From contig MUKC01000020.1 of the NCBI GenBank assembly GCA_002049795.1, forward strand, positions 1-58,555: 58,555 nucleotides of DNA, in the 5' to 3' direction. The notes beneath the pieces are model-generated. The model worked only from the letters and a program-made list of their open reading frames with translations, was not told the origin of the DNA and did no database searches. Position numbers and translations under genes: made by a program. This document shows, piece after piece, positions 8,562 through 18,963 of this stretch. Each line of letters opens with the position of its first letter. Within the stretch, counting starts at the first letter, position 1. The DNA is from Desulfobacca sp. 4484_104 (lineage in GTDB: Bacteria; Desulfobacterota; Desulfobaccia; Desulfobaccales; Desulfobaccaceae).

Positions 8562-9446
8562 ATGATCAACAGTATGACCGCGTTTGGCCGGGGCCAGGCC
8601 GAGAACTCAGAAAAAAGACTGACGGTGGAAATCCGGACCCTGAATCATCGGTTTCTCGATCTACATTTCCGTCTGCCCCGTCGGTTCCAGGGACTGGAGG
8701 ATCGACTGCGGCAATTATTAAAATCTAAAATTGCCCGGGGTCGGGTAGAACTGAACCTGGAGGTTATGCCTCTGGGTCAGAGTAATAAAACTCTGGTGTT
8801 GGATCGAGCCCTGCTGCGGGAAGCGCAAGAACTTTTAGAAGAATTGCGGACCTGCTGTGCCGTCTCGGAACCTGTACGATTGGAGCACTTTCTGCGCTTT
8901 CCGGAACTGATCACCATTCAGGAACCGGTCGCGGAAGATGAAGCAGCTAACTGGGAAGTATTATCTCAGGCCGTGCAACAGGCCCTAAATATTATAGCGG
9001 CTATGCGGCGCACCGAGGGGGAGAATCTGGCTATTGATCTGCGGCAACGCCTGGAGTTGATCAACCGCCAGCTAGCGGCTATTAGCGCCCAGGCCCCGGA
9101 GGTCCCCCGGCTCTACCGGGAGCGGCTGGCGGCCCGCCTGAACCTACTGTTGCCCGAACCGGCCCTGATGGAGGAGAATCGCTTGTTGCAAGAAGTGGCG
9201 CTGTTGGTCGATCGGGCGGATATCAGCGAAGAACTTACCCGATTAAGCAGCCACCTGGAACAGTTTCAACAAACTCTGGCCAGCTCTGGGGCCGTGGGTC
9301 GCAAACTGGATTTTCTCATCCAGGAGATACATCGGGAGATTAATACCATCGGCTCTAAGGCCAACGATCTTAAAATCTCCCAGGCGGTGGTGGAGATCAA
9401 GAACGAGTTGGAACGCATCCGGGAACAGGTGCAAAATATCGAATAG
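8562..9446 (+). CDS. yicC: YicC family endoribonuclease-like protein
   Basis: The 294-residue protein begins MINSMTAFGRG, the family's hallmark N-terminus, followed by EIRTLNHRFLDLHFRLP, and ends with the conserved segment FLIQEIHREINTIGSKANDL near residues 250-270. This is the YicC/YloC family, reported to have endoribonuclease activity linked to RNA turnover and stress survival. Length matches E. coli YicC (~287). The gene is followed by a DUF370 gene and gmk, an arrangement common in deltaproteobacteria and Firmicutes. Confidence in the family is high; the precise RNA target here is unknown. Confidence 0.95.
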   Translation: MINSMTAFGRGQAENSEKRLTVEIRTLNHRFLDLHFRLPRRFQGLEDRLRQLLKSKIARGRVELNLEVMPLGQSNKTLVLDRALLREAQELLEELRTCCAVSEPVRLEHFLRFPELITIQEPVAEDEAANWEVLSQAVQQALNIIAAMRRTEGENLAIDLRQRLELINRQLAAISAQAPEVPRLYRERLAARLNLLLPEPALMEENRLLQEVALLVDRADISEELTRLSSHLEQFQQTLASSGAVGRKLDFLIQEIHREINTIGSKANDLKISQAVVEIKNELERIREQVQNIE

Positions 9447-9584
9447 TTGATGCTGATGCGGCCAAAAGCAGCAATTATTTTAGTTTGCCGGTGAATATTG
9501 CCATCCTGGCCCAACCTAAAGGTTGCATCTCCAAATTGTTCAAACTAGATAAAAAAAATCATCTAATGATTAGGGTGTGAGATC

Positions 9585-9866
9585 ATGGCTTCCAAAGAAT
9601 ATTACTCAGTCAACATCGGATTTGGCAACCTGGTAGCCTCACATCGGGTTGTGGCCATTGTAACACCCGGCTCCGCGCCCATGAAACGGCTGCGGGAGGA
9701 GGCCAAGAACCGCGAGCGGCTCATTGATGCTACCCACGGCCGCAAGACGCGCTCTATTATCATCATGGATAGCAACCATATCGTGCTCTCGGCGGTGCAG
9801 CCTGAGACCCTGTGCCAACGCCTGAACGGCGATCTGTCGGGAAGTCGAAGCAAAAAGGATGAATGA
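9585..9866 (+). CDS. DUF370 / RemA-like small regulatory protein
   Basis: This 93-residue protein contains the DUF370 blocks [18 protein letters not shown], then [27 protein letters not shown] and a short charged tail. In Bacillus the family member RemA is a DNA-binding activator of matrix genes; outside Firmicutes its role is not established. It stands between yicC and gmk, and its TGA is followed at once by the gmk GTG, so all three probably share a transcript. Confidence 0.9.
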   Translation: MASKEYYSVNIGFGNLVASHRVVAIVTPGSAPMKRLREEAKNRERLIDATHGRKTRSIIIMDSNHIVLSAVQPETLCQRLNGDLSGSRSKKDE

Positions 9867-10475
9867 GTGAGAGGTCAGATGTTTGTGGTCTCGGGTTCCT
9901 CCGGGTCCGGCAAGACCTCTTTATTGCAAGCCCTGCTGGCGACCGATTCCCGACTTAGCTTCTCTATATCCTATACTACCCGGAAGCCGCGTCCCGAGGA
10001 GGTTCACGGGCAGCACTATTTTTTTGTCAGCCCGGAGGAATTCCAGCGCTTGCTCCGGGAAGGGCGCATGGTCGAATGGGTGCAACAGTTCGGCTACTAT
10101 TATGGCACCTCGAAAGATTGGATAGATCAGGCCCTGAGCCAGGAGCAAGATCTGGTCTTTGACATCGAAGTCCACGGGGCCCGGGAACTCAAACGGCTCT
10201 ATCCCCACGCCACCTTTATCTTTATTGTCCCGCCGTCGTTGGCGGCAGTGGAACACCGCCTGCGCCAGCGGGGGGCGATCGCCGAGGCCGAATTAGCTGA
10301 TCGTCTGCGCCAGACCCAACAAGAGTGGCAGGAGGTGGAGTGGTATGATTATCTGGTCGTAAATGACGATTTCTCCGAGGCCTTAAGCCGGTTAGCGGCT
10401 ATCGTCAAGGCCAGCCGTTGCCGGACTCCCTTTATCTGGCCTCAGATCAAATCTCGCTTTCAGCTGCGGTCCTAA
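9867..10475 (+). CDS. gmk: Guanylate kinase
   Basis: Gmk phosphorylates GMP to GDP with ATP. Residues ~8-15 hold the P-loop SGSSGSGKTS; then come SYTTRKPRPEEVHGQHYFFV (GMP-binding arm), FGYYYGTSKDWI, the DIEVHGARELK segment, and the LID region RLRQRGAIAEAELADRLR. Length (202) is typical. The GTG at 9867 directly follows the upstream stop; the ATG at 9879 would also be possible, but the residues before it (RGQ) are typical of the family, so I keep the GTG. Usually rpoZ follows gmk in this lineage; here it does not. Confidence 0.96.
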   Translation: MRGQMFVVSGSSGSGKTSLLQALLATDSRLSFSISYTTRKPRPEEVHGQHYFFVSPEEFQRLLREGRMVEWVQQFGYYYGTSKDWIDQALSQEQDLVFDIEVHGARELKRLYPHATFIFIVPPSLAAVEHRLRQRGAIAEAELADRLRQTQQEWQEVEWYDYLVVNDDFSEALSRLAAIVKASRCRTPFIWPQIKSRFQLRS

Positions 10476-10581
10476 AAAACCCCTTTTTCCCTAACATATC
10501 AGCGCCAGCCCTAAATTTTTGCTTATCTTTCCAGAAAATAATTGTTAAAATCCGTACTAACTTAAGATTTGAGAGCAATCT

Positions 10582-10860
10582 ATGGGTCTAAAAATCTTTT
10601 TTGCCACCTTTATTGCCATCTTCCTGGCCGAACTGGGAGACAAGACGCAGTTGGCCATTCTGTTGTTGGCGGCTGATGACGGGGTTAATAAAATTCTGGT
10701 GTTTTTGGGAGCCGCGGCGGCACTGGTCCTGTCCTCACTTTTGGCGGTAGTATTAGGCTCGCAACTCAATCACTTCATTCCGCCGAAAATATTGAAAATT
10801 TTTGCCGGGGTGGGGTTTGTCGTCATTGGCGTAGCGATCATCTGGGGGGTCCGGAACTAA
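10582..10860 (+). CDS. GDT1/TMEM165 family (UPF0016) cation transporter, single-repeat form
   Basis: The 92-residue protein is almost wholly hydrophobic (three predicted helices) and contains one copy of the family signature E-x-G-D-K-T (AELGDKTQLA, residues ~16-25). GDT1/TMEM165 proteins move Mn2+ or Ca2+ across membranes. Full-length members carry two such repeats; single-repeat bacterial forms also exist and presumably work as dimers. The gene stands alone, 106 bases after gmk. The ATG follows a GAGAGCAAT sequence that is a fair ribosome site. Confidence 0.85.
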   Translation: MGLKIFFATFIAIFLAELGDKTQLAILLLAADDGVNKILVFLGAAAALVLSSLLAVVLGSQLNHFIPPKILKIFAGVGFVVIGVAIIWGVRN

Positions 10861-10969
10861 TCGCACCAGGGTTGGGATAGCTCAGAGGCAAATTATCTAT
10901 CTGGCTTAGCGCCCATGATTATTATTCAGGCTGAGCTGGACAAGGAATATTAAGACAGGGAGAACGGTG

Positions 10970-13465
10970 ATGGCGCACAAACCAACCAAGCAGTCAGAAT
11001 GGACTCAGGTCTCGGAGGAGTTGGACCCGCGGGCGGCTTTGGAAACCGATCATTATGAAGAGCTGTTGCTGTTCAATGAAATTGCGACGATTACCGCTCA
11101 GGCCCTCGGTGTCCAGGAGGTGATCGACCAGGTATTGAACCGCGTCCTGCAATTTTTAGGGGTGGCGGCAGGGATGTTGTTGCTTTGGGACCAACCTGGA
11201 AGCCGCCTCAGCCATGCCGCGTCCCAGGGGTTCCCGAATCATTATCTGATCAAGATCAACGAATCGAATATCGAAAAAGTAATCGGTCCCTATCTCATGG
11301 ATGCCACGCAGCCGTTGATCATCCATGATGCCGCCACCGACCCGCGGCTGCACACCTCGACCTTTTCCGATTTTATTCGCAACGAACCTCGCTTTAAGGC
11401 CATGGTGAGTATCCCTCTGCGCTATCGGGATCGCATGATCGGTTTTCTCAATCTGGCCGATGAGAGTCCAGCCCCCTTTCCCTATTACCGGAAAAAATTC
11501 TTCGGCATCCTGGGTAACCAGATCGGTCTGGCCATCGACAATGCTCGTCTGTCCAATGAGTTACGCCGCTCGGAGCGACGTTACCGGCGAATCTTCGAAG
11601 GCTCTAAGGATATGATTTTCGTTACCGATCGGGAGGGCCGCCTACTGGATCTCAACCCGGCCGGGGTCGAACTGCTCGGTTTTCCGTCCAAAACCCAGGC
11701 CCTAAGATTGTCTTCCTTAGCAGTAATCTTTGAAAATCCTTCCGATTGGGGAAAATTCCAGGGTCAGGTAGAATCTGGCGGTTTTGTCCGCGACCTGGAA
11801 GTTACGCTCCGGCGCCGCGATCAGGATCTGGTACAAGTGCTGTTAACTGGGATTGTCCGTAAACAAAGGGATGGCCAGATTACCGGTTACGAAGGCATTG
11901 TCAAAGATATTACCGAGCGCAAACGCATTGAGCAGGAAATTTTGAAGGAGAAGAAAACTACCGAGGGCATTCTGGAAGGGATGCCGGTGCCGACTTTTGT
12001 CATCAATCGGGACCACCAGATCATCTATTGGAATCGGGCCTGTGAAGAATTAACCGGCTATAAGCGCCAGGAATTGTTAGGGAGCTATCGCTTATGGCTT
12101 CCCTTTGCCCTCCATGAACGCACCAGCATGGCCAACCTGGTAGTGGAACAAGATGTGGAAGCGCTGGAGCGGTTTTATGGAGGTAAAAATCTGAAAAAAT
12201 CGCCTAACCTGCCCGGCGCCTATGAAGCCTATGAACGGTTCGAAAATCTGCGCCGGCCTCAGGAGCGTTATCTTTACTCCACTGCGTCCCCGATCTACGA
12301 TGAACAAGGCCAGATCCAGGGGGCCGTGCAGTCTATCCTGGACATGACCGAGCGCGAGAAATTGGCCCAATATCTGAAAGAATCAGAGGAAAAATATCGC
12401 TGTCTGGTAGAAACCTCTCTGGACGGCATCGCCCTGCATGCCCATAAGAAACTGCTTTATGCCAATAAGGCCTGCCTGGAGATGTTTGGCTATGCGCATC
12501 TGGAAGAATTGCTGGGGGTTGATTTTCTCAGTCTGATTGCTCCATCCTATCACCAGGCGATCCTGCGGCGGCTGCCGGGTATTGGCCGACGCAAGGGCCC
12601 GCCGCGTATCTTCGAAATTAAGGGGATTAAAAAAGACGGGGTCGAATTTGATATTGAGGTGATCTCATTTCCCACTCATTTTGCCGGTCAGCCGGTACTT
12701 CAGACCCATATTCGGGATATTACCGAAAAAAAGAGGCTGGAGGAACAGCTTATCCGTTCTGAGAAGATGGTAGCCCTGGGGCAATTGGCCGCGGGAGTGG
12801 CTCACGAGATCAATAATCCCTTGGGCGGCATCCTGGTCTATGGTTATCTGTTGCTGGAGGATCTGGAGCCCGAGCGGCCGGAGCGCGCCAATGTGGAAAA
12901 AATTATCCGGGAAGCTACTCGCTGCCAGGAGATTATCAAGGGCCTACTGGACTTTTCCCGCCAGTTGCCTTCCCAAATGGTGCTGACCGATATTAATACG
13001 GTCCTGGAAGAAGTCCTGTCGCTGGTGGAAAACCATCTGATCTTCAATAGTGTCACGGTCAACCGGAATTTTGACCCCGATTTGCCGCCCATCATGGGTG
13101 ACAAGAATAAATTGGAGCAGGTCTTTATCAATCTGTTGATTAACGCGGCCGAGGCCGTAAAAGGCGAGGGCATCCTGACCATAGCTACTGCCTTGATCCA
13201 TAATGGCGACACCATCGAAATCCGTATTACTGATTCGGGGCCGGGTATCCCGGAAGCCTACCTCAACCGGCTGTTTGATCCCTTTTTTACCACTAAGGAA
13301 GTGGGCCGTGGCGTAGGACTGGGGCTGTCGATCAGTTACGGCATCATTCGCAAGCATCTGGGCCGAATTTACGTGGACACCGCGGTGACTCCGGGCACCA
13401 CCTTCGTCATCGAGCTGCCGTCTCATAAACCCAAGAAAGCCACTCTGGTGCAGGTCAGCGCCTGA
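10970..13465 (+). CDS. Sensor histidine kinase (GAF, multiple PAS, HisKA, HATPase)
   Basis: About 831 residues with no clear membrane segment. Domains in order: GAF (~35-200, with IGFLNLADE near its end), PAS (~205-320), PAS (~330-465), PAS (~470-590), HisKA with H-box GVAHEINNP, and HATPase (N-box LLINAAEAVK, DSGPGIPE, GVGLGLSISYGII). There is no receiver domain, so it must phosphorylate a separate regulator. ATG 10970 lies seven bases after GGGAG and is preferred over the GTG three bases earlier. It is monocistronic between gdt1 and the ATP-synthase operon. Confidence 0.93.
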   Translation: MAHKPTKQSEWTQVSEELDPRAALETDHYEELLLFNEIATITAQALGVQEVIDQVLNRVLQFLGVAAGMLLLWDQPGSRLSHAASQGFPNHYLIKINESNIEKVIGPYLMDATQPLIIHDAATDPRLHTSTFSDFIRNEPRFKAMVSIPLRYRDRMIGFLNLADESPAPFPYYRKKFFGILGNQIGLAIDNARLSNELRRSERRYRRIFEGSKDMIFVTDREGRLLDLNPAGVELLGFPSKTQALRLSSLAVIFENPSDWGKFQGQVESGGFVRDLEVTLRRRDQDLVQVLLTGIVRKQRDGQITGYEGIVKDITERKRIEQEILKEKKTTEGILEGMPVPTFVINRDHQIIYWNRACEELTGYKRQELLGSYRLWLPFALHERTSMANLVVEQDVEALERFYGGKNLKKSPNLPGAYEAYERFENLRRPQERYLYSTASPIYDEQGQIQGAVQSILDMTEREKLAQYLKESEEKYRCLVETSLDGIALHAHKKLLYANKACLEMFGYAHLEELLGVDFLSLIAPSYHQAILRRLPGIGRRKGPPRIFEIKGIKKDGVEFDIEVISFPTHFAGQPVLQTHIRDITEKKRLEEQLIRSEKMVALGQLAAGVAHEINNPLGGILVYGYLLLEDLEPERPERANVEKIIREATRCQEIIKGLLDFSRQLPSQMVLTDINTVLEEVLSLVENHLIFNSVTVNRNFDPDLPPIMGDKNKLEQVFINLLINAAEAVKGEGILTIATALIHNGDTIEIRITDSGPGIPEAYLNRLFDPFFTTKEVGRGVGLGLSISYGIIRKHLGRIYVDTAVTPGTTFVIELPSHKPKKATLVQVSA

Positions 13466-13591
13466 ACGCCGAGCAACTGGCGCGGGGTCGGGAGACGTAA
13501 AAAGCCTGCCCTGGCCCAGCGACCAAGGGTTAGGCCGTCGGTTATGCCGCAACCTTATCCTCGGGGAAATATTTTTCCCAAGAAAAAAAGA

Positions 13592-13620
13592 TTGACTTCC
13601 CAGCTAGGGTATGGTAGTTT
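13592..13620 (+). promoter_or_regulatory. Sigma70-like promoter of the ATP synthase F0 operon
   Basis: TTGACT (13592-13597) is followed by a 17-base spacer and TAGTTT (13615-13620). It sits about 65 bases before the TTG start of atpZ. Its position inside the longer possible reading frame starting at 13544 is one reason for preferring the TTG start at 13685. Confidence 0.45.
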
Positions 13621-13684
13621 TGCCCATGTGAGTTTTTGCACGAATGGCTCTTTCATCTGGCTGGGCCCAGGACGGAAAGAATAT

Positions 13685-13909
13685 TTGGAGAACGAAAACA
13701 AGAAATATCTTAAAGACTTATTCCAGGGGCTGTATCGCGCCAGTGCGATTGGTTTATCATTGGTATTCGCCATTTTTATTGGAGCTGCGGTCGGTTATTT
13801 TCTATCCGAATATTTTGACAATACCATCTTTCTCTACCTGGGGCTGATTTTGGGAATTGTGGCTGGTTTCCGCAATCTGTACGTCATGAGCAAACGGACC
13901 AAACTCTGA
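13685..13909 (+). CDS. AtpZ/AtpI-family ATP synthase accessory protein
   Basis: The 74-residue protein (TTG start) has a charged N-terminus (ENENKKYLKDLFQGLYRAS) and two hydrophobic helices, the second ending GIVAGFRNLYVM. That is the layout of AtpZ/putative F0F1-ATPase subunit proteins that precede F0 genes; the family is linked to c-ring assembly or Mg2+/Ca2+ supply. An in-frame ATG at 13544 would add 47 residues rich in unlikely sequence and would span the promoter at 13592, so the TTG, preceded by GGACGGAAAG, was chosen. It is followed one base later by atpI. Confidence 0.75.
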   Translation: MENENKKYLKDLFQGLYRASAIGLSLVFAIFIGAAVGYFLSEYFDNTIFLYLGLILGIVAGFRNLYVMSKRTKL

Positions 13910-13910
13910 G

Positions 13911-14351
13911 ATGGATGTGCAACTGATGTCCCCTCGCCACCTAAAGGTGGCAAACTGGATCATGCTAACCGCACTTATCCTTATCGGTGGGCTGTGGCAG
14001 GGAGGGAACTTTGCCCTGGGGATCCTGGTCGGGGGGGTGTTAAGCGCGGTAAACTTCCATGTCCTGGCCCATGTCCTGACCGGCACCTTGAACCGGCCGG
14101 GGGGGGAGGTCCAGAAGTGGGAAGTTGGCAGCCGGCAGGGGATGCTGTTCCTGAAGAATATCATTCGCCTAACCATTATGGCGATTATCCTCTATTTGGT
14201 AGTCAAGTATAGTCTGGTAAATATCTGGGGATTAGTCGTGGGGCTGTCCAGTGTGGTGCTCACCCTGATCCTGCTGGGTATAAATGAAATACGTAAGCTC
14301 TATTTAAAGGAGGCCATAGCCGGTAATGGAACATCCAATTCTATTTCTTGA
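13911..14351 (+). CDS. atpI: ATP synthase subunit I family protein
   Basis: This 146-residue membrane protein has four hydrophobic helices. It shows the pattern of the ATP synthase I chain family: NWIMLTALILIGGLWQGG, FALGILVGGVLSAVNF, a polar loop, then FLKNIIRLTIMAIILYLVV. The family is associated with assembly of the c-ring and is not part of the finished enzyme. It starts one base after the atpZ stop and overlaps the start of atpB by 26 bases, an operon arrangement usual in deltaproteobacteria, where F0 genes lie apart from the F1 genes. Confidence 0.88.
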   Translation: MDVQLMSPRHLKVANWIMLTALILIGGLWQGGNFALGILVGGVLSAVNFHVLAHVLTGTLNRPGGEVQKWEVGSRQGMLFLKNIIRLTIMAIILYLVVKYSLVNIWGLVVGLSSVVLTLILLGINEIRKLYLKEAIAGNGTSNSIS

Positions 14352-14749
14352 TGTTATCTTTTCCAGGTTGTTTTTCTCCTACTGCCAACATCAATACGCC
14401 GTTATCCATGGCCTTGTGTACCTTTATTTTTACCCACTATCTAGGGGTCAAATACCACGGGGTCAAGTATGTGAAGCATTTTTTGGGACCGATCCCCTGG
14501 CTGGCGCCGTTGTTCTTCCCCATTGAAGTCATCGGCCACTTTGCTCGGGTCCTCTCCCTCACCCTTCGTCTGTTCGGTAATATCATGGGCGAAGATCTGG
14601 TGTTGATGATCCTGTTGCTCTTGGCCGGGAAGTTCTTTGCGCCGCTGCCGATGATGTTCCTGGCGGTGTTCACCAGCACGGTGCAGGCGTTCATCTTTAC
14701 CCTGCTGTCGATGATGTATTTTGCCGGCTCCATGGAAGAAGCCCACTAA
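14326..14749 (+). pseudogene. atpB: ATP synthase subunit a, broken by an internal frameshifting deletion
   Basis: The start (ATG 14326, behind AAGGAGG) gives MEHPILFLDVIF, the usual N-terminus of deltaproteobacterial subunit a. From about 14350 a different frame gives SPTANINTP, then HGVKYVKHFLGP, SLTLRLFGNIMGEDL with the essential Arg, and the C-terminus MMYFAGSMEEAH. The intact protein should be ~225-235 residues; about 85-90 residues (first helices and the NLxGLIPG region) are lost, and the two pieces are out of frame. Subunit a forms the ion half-channels and is essential to the enzyme, so an assembly error near 14348-14368 is at least as likely as true decay. Confidence 0.8.
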
Positions 14750-14807
14750 CTTATTGGAAGAAGGCCAAATTATCATATAATTAACCTTAGTAAGGGAGGT
14801 ATTACAG

Positions 14808-15197
14808 ATGTCGAGGAAACAATGGATGGTCACTGGAATGACCCTGCTGCTAACCCTGCTTTACTGCTCCCTGGCCATGGCTGCCGAAGCCAAAGGCGCT
14901 GGTGCTGCGACCGGCGCCAGCCTGGCCCGTTTCTTCTCCGCTACGGTGATCGCCGCGGGTATCGGGATCGGTATTGCCGCATTTGGTACCGGCATCGGCC
15001 AGGGCATCGCCATCCAACGGGCGGTTGAAGGTATTGCCCGGAATCCGGAAGCCTCCGGTAAAATCACGGTGACCATGTTGATCGGTCTGGCCATGATCGA
15101 ATCTCTGTGTATTTACGCTTTAGTCGTGGCCCTGATCATTCTTTATGCCTATCCGATGGCGAAACCGATTGCCACTGCTTTAGGCTTCCAGATGTAA
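14808..15197 (+). CDS. atpE: ATP synthase subunit c with N-terminal leader
   Basis: The 129-residue protein has a signal-like leader (hydrophobic residues ~9-25, then [10 protein letters not shown]) followed by the two helices of subunit c: [16 protein letters not shown], the polar loop RNP at 78-80, and the second helix with the ion-binding Glu98 in [11 protein letters not shown]. The extension is long compared with the usual ~80 residues but common in deltaproteobacteria. Gln65, Glu98 and Ser99 are positions used for Na+ in sodium-type rings, though the following Thr is Leu here. A strong GGGAGG ribosome site suits a protein needed in many copies. A terminator follows. Confidence 0.93.
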   Translation: MSRKQWMVTGMTLLLTLLYCSLAMAAEAKGAGAATGASLARFFSATVIAAGIGIGIAAFGTGIGQGIAIQRAVEGIARNPEASGKITVTMLIGLAMIESLCIYALVVALIILYAYPMAKPIATALGFQM

Positions 15198-15222
15198 CCG
15201 TAACTGATGATTAATACCCAGG

Positions 15223-15246
15223 GGGGGCCGGAAAGGCCCCCTTTTT
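15223..15246 (+). terminator. Rho-independent terminator of the atp F0 operon
   Basis: The stem GGGGGCC (15223-15229) pairs with GGCCCCC (15235-15241) around a five-base loop, and TTTTT follows (15242-15246). It lies 26 bases after the atpE stop. Confidence 0.85.
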
Positions 15247-15257
15247 GAAACCTATCT

Positions 15258-15275
15258 TTGTGCAAAGAAGCACAT
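15258..15275. promoter_or_regulatory. Candidate Rex operator in front of rex
   Basis: TTGTGC-AAAGAA-GCACAT: the half-sites are separated by six bases exactly as in the known Rex consensus TTGTGA-N6-TCACAA, and TGTGC/GCACA is a perfect inverted repeat. It lies 40 bases before the rex ATG, where autoregulation would be expected. A second site with the same spacer is at 39712-39729. Confidence 0.6.
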
Positions 15276-15314
15276 TCATAAGAGGCAATAAGCTACGCAG
15301 GGCTGATCTAATTT

Positions 15315-15925
15315 ATGAAATTCTCAAAAATTCCTTCGGCTACGATCACCCGCTTGTCCCTATATTCTCGTTCGCTGGAAGAATTGTATCACAACGATGT
15401 CAAGGTTATCGCTTCCGATAAGCTGGCCCAAAAATGTGGCGTCAATCCTGCTCAGGTCCGCAAAGACCTGGCATATTTCGGCGAATTCGGGGTGCGCGGG
15501 GTCGGCTACTTTGTCAAGGAATTACTTTTTGAGATCAAGAAGATTCTGGGGTTGAATAAACGCTGGAAAATGGCCCTGGTGGGGATCGGTAACCTGGGTT
15601 CGGCCCTGGTCGCCCATGAGAACTTTCCCAAGCAGGGCTATGAGTTTGTGGCGGTTTTTGACATCGACCCCGCCAAAGTGGGGCACCGCCTGCCCAGCGG
15701 CCAGAAGATCTATCATGTCGATGAAATGAGCCGCCTGATCTCCGAACAGGAGGTGGAGATCGGGGTAATCGCTACTCCCGCCAATCAGGCCCAGAACGCG
15801 GCCCGCGCTCTGATCGACGCCGGGGTCAAAGCCATCCTCAATTTTGCCCCCATTCAGATTCAAGTGCCGGAAGGCTTTATCATTGAAAACGTTGATTTTA
15901 CTGTTAAACTAGACAATCTCGCCTA

Positions 15926-15950
<25 letters not shown>
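15315..15950 (+). CDS. rex: Redox-sensing transcriptional repressor Rex
   Basis: Rex senses the NADH/NAD+ ratio: NADH binding releases it from operators and derepresses fermentation and electron-transfer genes. The 211-residue protein has the N-terminal winged helix ([17 protein letters not shown], the recognition region [17 protein letters not shown]) and a Rossmann domain with [10 protein letters not shown] (residues ~92-101) and the domain-swapped C-terminal helix. Length and motifs are standard. A candidate operator lies just upstream. Its 3' end overlaps the 3' end of uvrA by 25 bases on the opposite strand. Confidence 0.96.
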
Positions 15951-18760
<2,810 letters not shown>

Positions 18761-18830
18761 ATTTTATAAATGGTTAATAAAATTATATTTACCAGAATTA
18801 TAGTAGTTCTCATAAATTTCTTCGTATAAG

Positions 18831-18872
18831 ATCCCTTCTCCCCTTGAGGGGAGAAGGTTAGGATGAGGGGTG
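18831..18872. repeat. Dispersed CCCTC/GAGGG repeat, short copy
   Basis: CTTCTCCCC and GGGGAGAAG form an inverted repeat around TTGA, followed by GGTTAGGATGAGGGG. This matches the later part of the repeat arms at 8380-8414 and 8440-8480 but lacks the ATCCGGAAAC end. It sits in the 203-base gap between uvrA and the acyltransferase gene. Confidence 0.5.
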
Positions 18873-18963
18873 AATAAGAAATTGTTTTAGACAATGGTTA
18901 TAAATCATTAGATTATGAATTTGCGGCGGGGCCACGGCTAGGTGGTAATTCCTGTCATCCCAA

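Noticed and set aside
10582-10860. Truncated GDT1 transporter
   Set aside because: Single-repeat members of about 90 residues are a known form, and start and stop regions look natural.
13544-13684. N-terminal extension of atpZ
   Set aside because: The sequence is not family-like and contains the probable promoter; the TTG at 13685 fits better.
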